A DNA stretch of 64,000 nucleotides from Acarospora socialis (Eukaryota; Ascomycota; Lecanoromycetes; Acarosporales; Acarosporaceae), in contig JAMYGW020000002.1 in assembly GCA_025617375.2 (NCBI GenBank), positions 2,852,001 through 2,916,000 on the forward strand, in the 5' to 3' direction. How positions within the stretch are numbered: the stretch's first letter is position 1; the number at the start of each line of letters is the position of its first letter. Shown in pieces: positions 34,545 to 46,464 of this stretch. The position numbers were made by a program, and so were the translations under genes. The notes beneath the pieces were generated by a model. It searched no databases. It was not told the DNA's origin and worked only from the letters and a program-made list of their open reading frames with translations.

Positions 34545-35650
34545 TCAGGCAAACAGTACGCTCTCATCCAGCTCGTTTCTCTCCTTCCTTCGTCCACCTT
34601 GACTCCTAAGACCCAAATCACCCTTCTTCATCTTCCTCTCAATTCCCTCCTCATTTCGCCTGTTATACCTTCCCGCTTTACTCAACCTCAAATCCGCTCT
34701 AATCTGGTTAGGCGACACAAACTCCTTATTTTCGTAAATAACCGGCCCGCCGAAACTCGACTCTAGTATCACAATAGGCGTCAACACAAATCTTGGTCCG
34801 ATCTCCACTAGACTGATATTGGTTTCCCTGTCGCCCTTCCGTCTTGACTTCTTGCCTGTTGCGGCGTCCTCCGCAACTTCACTGTCTGCGCCTCCGTCCG
34901 CCGCTGCTGACTTGCTAGCCTCCGTCTCTTTGGTCTGATAACACCTTATCCAGATCTTCCCATCTGCGATCGTAAAGCCCATTACGTGATCGACGAAGGG
35001 CTTCGTCTTCCGCGCGCCCTTCGGAACGCCAAATATGTGGAGGAAGAGCTCTTTGATGACGCGGAGGTGTGGTTGAGAGTCGAAGGTGGCATCGAAGGAG
35101 AGGATGGGACGAGAGCCTTTGAGGCAGTTGCCTGTGAAATGGAGCTCTTCCATTGTGTGCACTGTGCACATCCACCCTTACGTTAGTCTACCGTCCAAAG
35201 GTAGAGTGGAGATTGGCGGGGTTAAAGCGTACGGTTCTGCAGGTGCATCTTGACGGTAGGCCCGTTGGGCGCTTTGCTCATCCAGAGGTATAGATCTTTG
35301 CCCTTGCGCGCCTCGAAGAAGAAGACATTGTTGCAGTTATAGAGTTCAGCGAGCTCGTTTAGTTGGTAGAGTTTGGTTTTGGTGTCGAGCTTGGCATCTT
35401 TGCGGCTGTGGGGGAGGAGCGAGTAAAGGTCATTGAGGAGATGCCGATGTCTTCGTTTCATTGACAGTGGGTCAGCGCGGCTTCCCTGGCATGTTGTCGA
35501 GGCATCGTTCAATGCATGCGGACCTTACCTGTATGTCACTCCCCTCGAGGTCAAGATCAACACTCTCTGTCTATTCCGCTTCGTGGTGCTGGCGGCGCCG
35601 TCTTCCTTAGACCCGTTTGTTCTGGAAAGAGTTTTATAGACTGCTGCCAT
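34545..35650 (-). CDS. BRX1: Ribosome biogenesis protein Brx1 (Brix domain)
   Basis: Proposed CDS complement(join(34545..35161,35233..35450,35529..35650)), 318 residues; introns of 71 (GTACGC...ACAG) and 78 bases (GTAAGG...GAAG). The Brix domain spans about residues 30-240: LILTSRGVTYRHRHLLNDL, then KLDTK, NNVFFFEARKGKDLYLWMSKAPNGPT, LHFTGNCLKGSRPILSFD, and ISLVEIGPRFVLTPI. A basic C-terminal tail (KAGRYNRRNEEG) follows. Brx1 acts in the nucleolus with Ebp2 in assembly of the 60S subunit. A short acidic/Ala-Ser insertion (about residues 205-235) interrupts the Brix domain, as in other filamentous fungi. Length is normal. Splice joins give a continuous, family-like sequence. Confidence 0.94.
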
Positions 35651-36400
35651 TGCTTATGTAGATATCCCTACGTGGGCGAAGATTCTATCTCCCAGACTAT
35701 GCTTGGTTGCGGCTCTAGAACTTTCACATAGGGCTGAGAAGCGAACACCAAGCGGCACTAGGCAGATTATTTATCCCCGCCCGGTGGGCTGAGCTGCTCC
35801 TGTATCAACTCTTACTTGTGCCTATACCGCCTATATAAACCAATACCAACACCTCATATTTCATGCCTAATTCGTGCGTAACCTCACACCTAAAGTCATG
35901 CTGAAGCTCACACACGCATTGATGTCTAAACCTTGCCCTATGTCTAAGTCATACCTAGACTCAGGCATGAATCATAGAATCTTACCTGTGGGTAGACGGC
36001 AGCCATGGGGTAGATGTAAGTACTTATCAAGAAGTAGAGTAGACGCAAAGGCATTTGCCATAGGGTGAACGCCTCCTGACACCAATATCCTGAGGCATTC
36101 ACGATTTGGCTTCGGAAAAAGGTAGGGCGTTGTTCACAGACATGCTCATGCACGGAATGAGTCTAATAATACACAGTGACTTTTTTCCTTAAGGAGATAG
36201 CAAGGCATTGTACCAACATCAAAAGGTACCAGATATGTATGAGCCTGGGTGGAGGCCAGAGCCAAGTCCATCTTACCAAACTTGCACCCACAGCCCAGAG
36301 CGTAGACAGCAAAGAAACTTCATGCCAATCATTTCATCATGAAATTCACAAAAGTCGATGCTGACCTTTTACGAGAGGTCTTTCTCAATCTTTAGCAACC
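35651..36400. other. Intergenic region
   Basis: 0.75 kb, BRX1 promoter on the left and 3' region of the WW protein on the right. CCTAA/TGCCTA-like words recur loosely at 35860-35980 but form no clear tandem repeat. No gene supported. Confidence 0.45.
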
Positions 36401-38130
36401 TCAGGCACGCCACCCTGGGGCAGGAGGCTGCCCAGCTGCGGTGTACTTTCCAGGCTGTTGCTGTGGCTGTGGAAGTTGACCATAAGGCCCCTGTTGTCCC
36501 GGTCGAGGTACTCCTTGTTGCCCAGGTTGCTGTTGGAAAGGCTGTCCGTACAATTCACCATATTGAGGCCGATATGCACTTGGCGGTCCATGGGGTCCCA
36601 CATACTGAGGCGGAAATGCACTTTGTTGTTGTTGTATAGGTATGACACCTGATGTAGGCTGTAAAGGCTGAAAACTACTACCCTGGCTTGCTTGCGGATA
36701 CTGACCTGACATCTGACCTTGCTGAAATGGTGTTGCGCCTGGTGAGGACTGAAATTGGCCTGGTGCTTGCCCTGGTTGGGAGTACGGTTGAGGCTGCTGG
36801 CCAGGGTGCCCATAGTGGCCTTGTGGGGGAGGGGGAAAGGTTTGGTTCTGCTGACCTAGTTGCCCATAGTGGCCTTGCACCGAAGGGGAGAAGGTTTGAT
36901 TCTGCTGGCTGTACTGGCCTGGATTTGGAGACTGAAAACCTTGGTTGTGGTCACCATATTGGCTTTGTGGTTGCTGCGGGAACGTCTGAGTGTGCTGCCC
37001 ATGTTGACCATGTTGTGAAGGAAGTGGTAGCGTCTGGCTCGGTCGCCCATACTGGTTCTGTAGTGCGGAGGAAAACGGTTGATTCGGTTGTCCATACTGC
37101 CCGGAAACACTGGGGCTATATGTCGGTTGGCCAAAGCCCGGCTGGTTGCTGTTAGAACTATACTGGCCTTGCTGCTGGCCTAACGGGTTGTATTGACCAC
37201 TCGAAGGACCGTATTGACCTGAAGGTGATGAGACCCCTGGAGTTGCTGGCAAACTGTGGTTGCCCGCCGGAGCATGGACCGATTGACTACCCGTGCCAGA
37301 TACTGGATTATTAGGTGTGTAGCCATAGCTATTCTGCTGACTCTAGGGTGAGGATGACTATTAGCTTCACCACGTTTGGGGCCAGTAATGGCATACTCGT
37401 GACAGATTCGGTTCACGTACTGAAGAGCCATGGTGCCCTAGTAGTCCTGAAGCAAGCCCCATCAAGCCACCATGCTGTGTACTACCAGAAGTGCTCAAGC
37501 CGCCGAACATGCTGGCCTGTTGGGCCTGTTGATGTTGGTGTTGCTGACCATGAGGCTTTCCACCCGAAAGTAGGCCACCCACAAGGTTGCCCGCTATACC
37601 GCCTAATCCAGACTGTGACTGGGTCTGATGCTGTGGCCGGTGGGGCTTTCCGGACAAAATACTCGTAGCCATGTCCTGTGTAGTAAGAACGTCAGCATTG
37701 TTGGCAAAGGTTGGTTCGCCGGGGGGGGGCTTCACCCCTAAGAGGCCCCTATCTGCGCCTTGGTAGTTTTCAACGCTTCGATCATTATTCTCTACAACTT
37801 CACCGTCCTCTTTACCTCCATGCGACTGCGGGGTAGAAGGCTTCTGGAATGGGTCGATGGCTTGCTGTGGAGTGGGATCCGGTGTAGGGGCTGAAGGTGC
37901 TGGTTCTGTAGGAACCTCCCACTGAGAATGACCGGTTGCCCTCTGGACGTAGTAGTATTTGCGTGACTTTCCTTCCCATTGCGCAAGCCTTTAATCCATG
38001 TTAGCTCTTAGAGTAGCTCTGAAACAAACGGGTAAATGCAAGCTCACCAGCCATCTGGAAGTGCCGGTGGATCGTGTGACGGACCTTCTTGCTCCGAAGG
38101 TGCTGGGTGAGTTTGTCCTGACTCCACCAT
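36401..38130 (-). CDS. WW-domain protein with long Gln/Gly/Tyr-rich (prion-like) tail
   Basis: Proposed CDS complement(join(36401..37342,37421..37988,38048..38130)), 530 residues; introns 78 and 59 bases (GTACGT...CTAG; GTGAGC...AAAG). One WW domain at about residues 24-56 (LPDGWLAQWEGKSRKYYYVQ...SQWEVP) is split by the second intron between the first W and L. A linker of about 150 residues with a Gly/Leu-rich block (GGIAGNLVGGLLSGGK) follows, then about 310 residues almost free of charge: repeated QYG, GQ, PQGHYG units in a degenerate 14-20-residue periodicity (for example GQQNQTFPPPPQGHYG appears in near-repeat). WW domains bind Pro-rich peptides; such tails promote condensation or aggregation. 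No enzyme domain. Distantly like the WW protein at 56096. Role unknown. Confidence 0.85.
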
Positions 38131-38926
38131 GCTGGGAGATGTTGGAAGACTACAGATAGAGGTGTCTAGTGATTCTGATAGAAAGTGAGGCTCCTGATAT
38201 AAGAAGAATGACCTGATTAGGCAAGGAGCTTACACCACTCAGCCGGTTACATTCAGCTTCGTGGTCAACTCGAGAATGCTGGTGTTATCGGCCAGCGGCC
38301 AAATCTTGAGCGTACGAAAGTGTGCAATGGGAAGAAGGCGAATGGGGATCTATCGCTGTAGTTGTTGTCAATGTTGCTGCTATAGCCGACAATATTTGGC
38401 CGTTTGTATTTGCAGACGCCTTATTCCATGTGCTGGAGGTCAGCTGCACAGTCAGGTACCTAAGTAGGGTAACTAGTAGGGTTATCGCCAAGCACTCACC
38501 GCCTGGAAAAGGGTCGATGTAACTGGCTCGTTACCTTAGGTAAGTTAATGGATGCTGTGTTTCGATGTGACACTGCATCACCGTTGTGGTAATTTCGTAG
38601 AGTACAAGAAGCGATGATAATTCTACTACACTACTCGTACACGGTCCTATACATACATACTTAGGCTTCCCATAGGCTCTCATAATATGGTGAACGATGA
38701 TTTTGAATATTGTAATGGATGTTAATGTGTCATTGATCCGAACAAGCAATACGGGCCGCAGGCCTTTCAGCCACCGCCTAAACTATCAAATCCTGAACCA
38801 TACCTAGGTAAGGTACTGCTAACTCGTGGTATGAATGCTGGCCTGTCATGTTACATGAAACGCATGCCTTGGACCATGACTGTCGCCCTCATCAACTGGA
38901 ACTGTCGTGGTGCTAATCCGTGCAAT
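38131..38926. other. Intergenic region
   Basis: 0.8 kb: promoter of the WW gene and 3' region of the F-box gene. Short CCTTAGG/ACCTAGG palindrome-like words at about 38532-38540 and 38802-38812. No gene supported. Confidence 0.4.
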
Positions 38927-41104
38927 TTACCAAGCATATGCTGAGTCTCCAAGGGCTGTATCGTCCCCATCCCAATCGTCGTCTCCACTGGCCTCTTCGT
39001 CGAGAAAGTCATCCTCATTCAGTTGCTCCTCCATCGGCCTCAGGTTATCTATTCTCACTTCTACGATCTCACACATTCCCTGAACAAACATCTCGGGTTT
39101 GCTTTCCCATTTGCCATGACCGACGGCTGCAAATTTAGGGCTAGTATTGCTGCCGTTGACCTCCGCCGATATTGATCTTTCGACCTGTGTTTGGCAACCA
39201 CGACGAAGACGTGGCGGAGGGCTCTCCGAGCTAACAGGTAACGCATACTCGTCCTTGTCCTGCTTGCTTAGTCGCGTACTTCTCCGCTTTGGAACAAGCG
39301 GTACATCGCTATCGGAGTCAATATCGTCAGGTCTGTTGGTGATCTCCACATGGCTAAAAGTACCAGTCCTCCTGTTCCGCTGCCTTAAGATACGTCTCGT
39401 GCCTTGCTGCGTGTCAATCTTGCCAGCCGCCTTTCCCTGGCTGCCACTACCTCGACTCGAGGGACGTCTACCATCCCTGCGGACACAATTGTCGCTAACT
39501 TCAGGCATCTGAATCGCTCCGCGGTTCGTGTCGAACGACTCTTGCGGCCGAAGAAAGACCCGTCTTAGCCTCCCTATCCACTTGTCCCTGAAGGAGGCTC
39601 TGTCTCGCCAACCGATCTTCAATATCGCCTTCAGCACTAACCGGCGTAAATGCAGCAAGTGCGGTGCAGCATCCAGAAGAGATTGAAAGAACATCTCTGC
39701 GGTCGAAGCATCCCAATTACGGAGCTGAACCAAGTCCAGAGTTTGAAGTGTTGATGGCCATGTAGGAACCTCGTCAGGTAGGAGGAGATCTTCATATTTC
39801 GGTTCCGAATCACTGAATGTGACATGTGAACTGTAGTAGAGTAGATCCATCTTCAACATCTTTAGTTGAGGGCAAGACGTTGCAAGGCTGGTCAGAAAGG
39901 AGAGGCTGAGCGACTGGTTGTGATCCAGAACCAGCTCTTTAAGCCGACTCCCATGAGTGAGAAGGAAAGGATGAAAAATCTCAGAAATCAATGCCGGACA
40001 GTTTCGTATTGTCAAGCCCGAGAGGACTGTAGGCAAAAGAGGCATCAGCCTTTTATTGATGATTTCGCTTGATTCAAATGTAAGCTCTTCGATGTGTGGC
40101 AGAACAGAGAGTGCAGCAGCAAGGAGCTCTTCATCAGTAGGGACTGATTTGTCGACTTTAGAGCGTCGTTTGGCTGGGGGATAATTGATAAATGTCAACG
40201 CCTTCAACGCTTGGAACGGCGCTGTCCGATGTACATCTCGGATCCAAGCGAGAGATTGCTTAGCACTGGTCATCCTGGTGTTCCATCTCCAGTTACGGAG
40301 GCGTATGTTGGTTTCCTTTAGAGCGTGGAATATTGAATCTTGATAAACCCACTTTCCTGCTCGCGCCACTGTCCCAATTCTGCTGCATTTGGGGTGGTCA
40401 GCCACATGATACAGTGACAGTTCGCGCAACTGCGGAGTCAAGCGTATCAAATTCCCCAAGTCGAAGTGACCATGACCAGGAAAAGTATATGCGAGTGTTT
40501 TGGAAACCTCAATCTCCAAACGTTGAACCTTGGAGTTGTAATTGAACATATGAGCTGCAGGATGTTCTGATAACAGGCCCATTAAGCTATAGGGCTCGGA
40601 AAATAGAGGCGGAGACCGGTACAAAGCTGTAAGTGCAGGCTCCGCAAAGGACTTGCATAAAAGGGATACGCCAACCAGCCAGTTGACAGATGGTTGAGGA
40701 ACGAACCAGTCGTCATAGACTGGATATGAGGCGTGCATGAATATCTGGAGCAGAATCTCATATGGTAGTGTATCCCATGGCGGTATCACTGCACTGCTCT
40801 TGGGGCTTCCATTGACAGGGTCACTCTCCGACTTCAGTGCCTTTGTGCTCTTCCTGGTGTTTTGCTCTGAGGTCTGCAGCAGCACTTTAGGTGTAGTGCT
40901 TCGTTTTCTCTTAACACCTGCCGTACTCGAGCTGTGTGCCGGAACTCGAGCCTTGGGCTTGACGACTTTGGTTTCTGGTGATTCGATATAGAGCTCGTCC
41001 AAGCTTTCTTCTGAGGAAGGCTCCCGGTAGGAAACGTTGGTGCGTGCTGCGCGGCTGCGAACAGGCGCAGCGCAGGCCCGAGAAGGACGGGTTCTCCGAG
41101 ACAT
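38927..41104 (-). CDS. F-box/leucine-rich-repeat protein with acidic tail
   Basis: Single exon, 725 residues. Basic, Ser-rich N-terminus (about 1-100) with KRKR, then an F-box (PWDTLPYEILLQIFMHAS, about 108-125), then irregular leucine-rich repeats to about 500 (for example LTIRNCPALI, LKELVLDHNQSLSLSFL, LKMLKMDLLYYSS, LQTLDLVQLRNW). The C-terminal 200 residues are charged and disordered and end in an acidic stretch (DDDWDGDDTALGDS). The arrangement fits a substrate-receptor subunit of an SCF ubiquitin ligase; the target is unknown. Two basic clusters suggest nuclear location. It is divergent from the SUZ12 gene, with 1.2 kb between starts. Confidence 0.85.
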   Translation of the reverse strand: MSRRTRPSRACAAPVRSRAARTNVSYREPSSEESLDELYIESPETKVVKPKARVPAHSSSTAGVKRKRSTTPKVLLQTSEQNTRKSTKALKSESDPVNGSPKSSAVIPPWDTLPYEILLQIFMHASYPVYDDWFVPQPSVNWLVGVSLLCKSFAEPALTALYRSPPLFSEPYSLMGLLSEHPAAHMFNYNSKVQRLEIEVSKTLAYTFPGHGHFDLGNLIRLTPQLRELSLYHVADHPKCSRIGTVARAGKWVYQDSIFHALKETNIRLRNWRWNTRMTSAKQSLAWIRDVHRTAPFQALKALTFINYPPAKRRSKVDKSVPTDEELLAAALSVLPHIEELTFESSEIINKRLMPLLPTVLSGLTIRNCPALISEIFHPFLLTHGSRLKELVLDHNQSLSLSFLTSLATSCPQLKMLKMDLLYYSSHVTFSDSEPKYEDLLLPDEVPTWPSTLQTLDLVQLRNWDASTAEMFFQSLLDAAPHLLHLRRLVLKAILKIGWRDRASFRDKWIGRLRRVFLRPQESFDTNRGAIQMPEVSDNCVRRDGRRPSSRGSGSQGKAAGKIDTQQGTRRILRQRNRRTGTFSHVEITNRPDDIDSDSDVPLVPKRRSTRLSKQDKDEYALPVSSESPPPRLRRGCQTQVERSISAEVNGSNTSPKFAAVGHGKWESKPEMFVQGMCEIVEVRIDNLRPMEEQLNEDDFLDEEASGDDDWDGDDTALGDSAYAW

Positions 41105-42308
41105 GCGAACGGTGCTTTATCGATCTCTCCGTTTGGAGTTGAGGCCTTGAGGCTGACCGCGGTATTCCATTGTAGTATGGTAGGTCTCACGTTGTGGTCG
41201 TTGCCAACAGGAACCTTACGAATAGTCTTGCTCGTAGGAAGGAACTTATCGATAGCTTCCTTGTGTTATGCGTCATGTTGCGCTACGGAGTAATTAAGTT
41301 ACCCTGCCTTACCTCAATTACTAAGCGTGGGGTGGGACTTAGCCGATCTTGTTCGTCACGTGTTAAACTACGGGCCTCGCTCCTACCTAAGGTAAGGGTA
41401 GGTGGTGTTGTGTAAGGTATTCACTTATAATTTTGATAATTACTGGTGCCTGTCCTCCATGAATGGCAACTGTCGCTTTTATCAATTTACAAGCCCGGTT
41501 GGGTTAATACATATGGTCGAGCGCAATAATTTCGAGTTGTGATTGGAAACCGTCATCTTGGCTCTGTTGTGTTCTCGACGCGCTGGTGTCCCCTGTCGTG
41601 TCTTCTCCCTCGAGAATATCATTTGCGGAGAGAGACAACCCAGCCCAACACCTGACAATTCCCTAGCTGAAAGCCAAAGAGACATCTTCACCCCATTCAG
41701 AGTTGAATGCAAGTCCATGAAAAATACGTGATTAGACTTCTCTTAGGGCACGATCATTCAGAGATCCCATAGAAAGCTCTTGGGAATTTCGAGAGTTGCC
41801 TTGACCGAGATAGTACATTTGTGCTGTCCAACTGCCTTGACCAACAATCTTTCTACTCTTGTTCATAGCGTGCCTTTGCTCCAAACCTGTCTGGGTTGAT
41901 TAGAGTATACACTCTAGGCTACGCAAATCTTGGGCGTTGTGGTACAGGATGATAACGGAAACCGGGCTGGTGGACGATCATTGAAGTCCAAAGTAACGCG
42001 CCCCAGCACCCATTCGTTGGCGGCGCAGTCAAGCGAGCGTCATCCGATCCCTCAAGGTAGGAACTCACCGTACGATCCTCCTTAACGTTGAATTTAACAT
42101 TTTTTTCAGATTGTCAATTGAAGGTTGCCTGGCTTTGTGCACGTCGACACGGATCTCGATTAGGAGGGGCAATCCACTGAGTGATGAGGCTTGCCTGATG
42201 TCGGAAGCGGGTTATGGCCAATATCTTAGTTTTTGACCACAACCTGTGTTCTAAAATCATACATCAATCTCACTTCGGCCTGAAAAAAAGGGCTTTGCCA
42301 CGGTAGCA
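41105..42308. promoter_or_regulatory. Divergent promoter region F-box/LRR gene and SUZ12
   Basis: 1.2 kb between divergent starts. Several open frames (for example 41482-41718 minus) have no domain content. A CACGTG-like site (TCACGTGTT) lies at 41358-41366. No repeat or RNA gene seen. Confidence 0.45.
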
Positions 42309-44711
42309 ATGATCAGCCAAGCAGAGCGAGACTTCCGGAAAGTGTTTACAGGCAACACTGCGTACTATCTCGATAGCGAGCGCCATAGATCTCGGAATTT
42401 CCTACAACGCAATATATCAACGGTTTTGGCTTACCACGGACGACATCATACGACCTTGCAATTGCAGGACCCTGCTCTTGAAAAGATGATAACGAAAGCA
42501 GATCAATCGATGAATGATTCAGATCATGATGCTGTGAAGTTTCCAGGTAGCACTACTTACATTCGAAGGCCGCGGTGGAGTGTTGAAGAGCTATGCAAAG
42601 GACTGAGAGATGGTTCAATCAAGCCACAGCAAGCTGTTCTGAAGGTTGAGCCCAAGGCGTTGAGGAAGAGGTCGGCTTCCGCCTCGAACTCTGGCTCGTT
42701 GGCTGATTCTCCGAACAAGCGACAGAAACAGCCAGATATTCGCTGTTACTGTGGCTTGACTATATGGGGGCCTCGATCGCCAGACAGCGACCCTCTTGTC
42801 AAGAAGTCACAAGAGTGCACTGTCAAAACATCGATTACGCTTACTGGCGAAGTGATGGCCTGGATTGAGATGGATGAACCTTTGCTCCTCAACGCAGGTG
42901 AACTCTTTGTCAGTGTGCAGAGGTCGAATTATTCCAGGATGACTCTCACGGATTCGTACTACATGGAGATCATGCTCTTGCCCCTGGACTCTCGAGAAGT
43001 TTGGCCTACCATACTCGTGAAGCCAGTGAAGGGTCGTCCCAGCCTACAAGTTGATGAAACTGTGGCGGATCAAGTCAAAAACGACCAGGTTTTTGTTGCT
43101 AAGTGGACAAAGCTACCCAATTGTCCGCCTAAGGGTACTTTCCTGAGCATGCAGGCCTTCAAGAACCGAAAGCCTTACAAGGCAAACATCTCTTTAGAGC
43201 TGGATGCCGCTTGGAGCCAGTCCAAAACACCCCTGGAGGTATACAACTCACAGTTACGAATTTCTCCTGCCGACCGTTTTCCCACACCAATATCTGAACC
43301 AGAGGCACCGGAGTTAATAGCTAAGCCCACAGTCACCGTGATATGGACCTTCGGGACCATCCATCTAGGCGAAACGAAGACGGTGACTCTGACTGGATAC
43401 CTTTGTCCTGCTTGCCAACGGAGAGATTTTCTTAACTTCGAACTCCTTCAATTTCATCTTATCACTGGCCATGACCTCTTCAAATTTCAGATAACGGAAG
43501 AGCGTGAAAGCGAAGTTCCCACTCCACAGGATATAATCAGAATAAATGTTACGGTTGCCAACGATTACAGAAACAAAGCAGCGAATCATGTGAAGGATGA
43601 GCGAGAATTTTGCTGGGAAAGACCCAAAAGTCCGTTGGACTTGCAGTCATTTTTGGCCGGCGATGAAAGTTGGATAGGCAAATCCGATCGCTCACGTTCA
43701 ACAGCCATTACACAGCAAAATCCCCCATCAAGGTCGCAGACTCAGGATGCCTCATCTTGGACGCTTCAAAGCAGTGACCCATCTACTGTTCCAAATCTAC
43801 CGGCAGCGAAAAGGAAGAAACATGCTGTACCGGCTGCACCTTCCGAAGTCACGTTTTTCCGAGCAAATGCCAAAAGACCTCTCAATGAGGATGAGCCGAT
43901 CAGCGAGAGCGATGATGATGTTGACGAAACATGGTTCTGGCATAAGCACGACGAGTTGATTGAGAGCTTCCCCAACATGCCCGAGTCAGTGAAGCGCTTT
44001 ATGAAGCGTTACGACGCATATATGTTAAAGGAAGATATCTCTGGAAAGGCTCATTTTGCCGAAGCTTTGATTAGATTCTGCCGGGAAAACAAGGCGTGGC
44101 TGCAGGAGCCACACGTGTTCAAAGAGTTTCTGAGGAACGCGGCTGGTCTTATATCACAGGGCAGCATTGGTGAGCTGGTATTACAAGGCTGTATACGGAC
44201 CATCCAAGGAACAAACAAACCTATTGAGATTACGAAAGCAAAAAGAAGAACTCGTCGGCGTCGAACCATTGTATCCGACATGGATTCTGAGTGTGAAGAC
44301 GCCGTTACCCCCTCTCAAGCCCAGGGCGATGTGGATATGCCAGACGCAGAAACAGCTATCGATAGCGATCTGCGAGAAGATCGAGTTGAGGCTTTGAATC
44401 ACAGAATAGGCACTGGTACCAGTTACAGTACCTGTAAATGCAATGAGAAGATTACGGACCTTAGTACTGCTATCATATGCGCAGATCTTGTGAGTCTAAT
44501 CTCTTACAACGAAAGACATTGAGTTGATATCTAACCACCTATCTCGTTGGGATCCATAATTCGGGGGCATCGACGACTAATCCATTGAATATAGGACTGT
44601 TCGACACCCATGCATCATTTTCGCTGTGTCGGTCTTCAGACGCCCCTGCCTAATTGGCTTTGCACGGCATGTTCAGTCAGGAACGATAAAGCTATGGTCA
44701 TACCTCAGTGA
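42309..44711 (+). CDS. SUZ12: Polycomb repressive complex 2 subunit Suz12 with C-terminal PHD finger
   Basis: Proposed CDS join(42309..44489,44595..44711), 765 residues, one 105-base intron (GTGAGT...ATAG). The middle has a C2H2 zinc finger (YLCPACQRRDFLNFELLQFHLITGH, split here for length: CPAC near 367, HLITGH near 384). The VEFS box spans about 512-640: VTFFRANAKRPL, DETWFWHKHDELI, MKRYDAYM, FIRFC-like LIRFCRENKAWL, and the closing LVLQGCI helix. Suz12 scaffolds the Ezh2-type methyltransferase that makes H3K27me3. Across the intron the frame continues into CKCN...CADLDC...HHFRC...CTAC (about 709-757), a complete CxC-Cx4C-HxxC-CxxC PHD finger of the ING-like kind, although the cage tryptophan position (WFH in ING proteins) is MHH. 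A reader ignoring the intron would end the protein at 44522 and miss half the finger. Confidence 0.88.
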
Positions 44712-46464
44712 GCGTAAACTGAGGTCTGGTATTTTACATATCAAGCATAACCGGTCTCCCGTGGCTGCTCAGCTCTCAAGTTACGACAACGTGACAACAC
44801 CTGTCCGGATATGGGCGCTTGTGACGGGCTATCTAAACCTGACAGGCAGAGGTATAAGAACCCAGGTGGTAATGTCAGATCTTTGATGCTGCAGTTGCGT
44901 GTCATCGACTTGAGTCTTTGCGGGACTGTGAAAGTCCCACACCCTAAGCCTCTGATGCCTGCTATAGGCCAAGCAAACCATGGTTTCAGCCACTGCAGTT
45001 CCCTGACCGATATTTCTAACCCTACCCAACTACGATGGAGCTCCTCCTAGGCCCAATAGGCCGATGCGGCTGGATATCACAATACGAAGTACCAATCAAT
45101 CTAGACAGGCTTATACACCATGACTGCTATGCCGAAGTTCAAGTTGACTCTTTCGATGTTCGAAAAGGGCACATCTAGGCAACAACCATCGGTATTCTTC
45201 CGAGGGGGTACGAAGGACGAGCCTTACACCGAATCATCATACCACCCTACAGGCAGCCTGAGAAAGCAATCCCGACATTTAAGTCAAGCCTGCTACTTTC
45301 AAACCACACCAGTTGGCCCACCAGGCTCTTTTGTACTCTACAAGCATTCCTGTTTTTCGGGGTGCATTCCCGCCCATTGTTGTACCGAGTAACATCAGTG
45401 GGCGATCGACGATATATACAGCTAATTGTCATATTATCCGCATGAGAAATTCACTATAGACGCTTAGGTCTTAAATACGTTGAACGCAGTCGAAATTCTT
45501 ATCACCTATCCCTAAATTAGCATATTGTGGCCTTCTGCACCACGAACAACAGCTCACTACCTTACCTTTCAATGACTGTCTTACGTCTAGAAGGCTTCCA
45601 TGGCGTTATCTTTCACATGTTCATTACGACTACTTCAGCCAGAATCTCATATACCCCGAAATAACCCAAGGAAGTCCGTTCAGCAGACAACCAACGACCC
45701 AAACCCCGAACCCTACTGTTTACCGGGCCAAAAAAGCAGTCATTTTTTCGTCGTCCTCACCTTTTCCTCTGCCTTATCTTTTGCAAGTAGTTGTTGTCTT
45801 CCAGTGGTATTGAAGGCATTCCATTGGCGCTTGCCTTGGTCATTCCCGGTAAGGCCATCAGAGTACCCTCGCCAACCCGGCCTTCCATCACATACATAAT
45901 ACCGCCGCCAACAGCCTCAGTGAAGCCGGCAACCTACTTCTCAACACATTACGCTCCATCGCAACTCAAGACATCTACCCCCCACCTTCCACAGCCCTGC
46001 TTGCCAACCAACCCATCACGGCTGAACCGAAGCCTACACTTGCTATCGAGACCTTGACTTCTGGCTTCGGCATGGGCCGCCAATACAAGTCTCGTCTTGG
46101 CTGTACCACTCCCTTGATGCTCGTCTTATGCTACCATATGCCTACCTAGCCGTCCCGCAATAGCCAAGGGCGTCTAGGGCTATATTAAATCGCGTCGGGC
46201 CTTCTTGAAGGCCAAAAGTGGGGTTTTCGAACAGACATAGTGGATTGATCCCACTGTTTAGGGTCGGTTGGATTTTAAACGGGGTGAATTAGGGGCGTTC
46301 ATGCGCTGCATTGCTGTCAAGGCCTTTGTTTGTAGCTCTTACCGTGTGGGTGTGATGCTCAAGAGCATTGTTTACTAAATGCTTGGCACAAATAGTCAAT
46401 CATCAGGAAGACATTATTGATCGAGAGTACAGGGGTTCGCTCGACATCAGCCGCATAGCCAGTG
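44712..46464. other. Longest gene-free stretch of the core region
   Basis: 1.75 kb. Open frames at 45120-45392, 45600-45899 and 45791-46057 overlap in different frames and none has a known domain. A plus-strand stretch near 45900-46150 has coding-like composition (NSLSEAGNLLLNTLRSIATQ) without an ATG close by, so a decayed gene is possible. No repeat ends or RNA genes seen. Confidence 0.4.
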
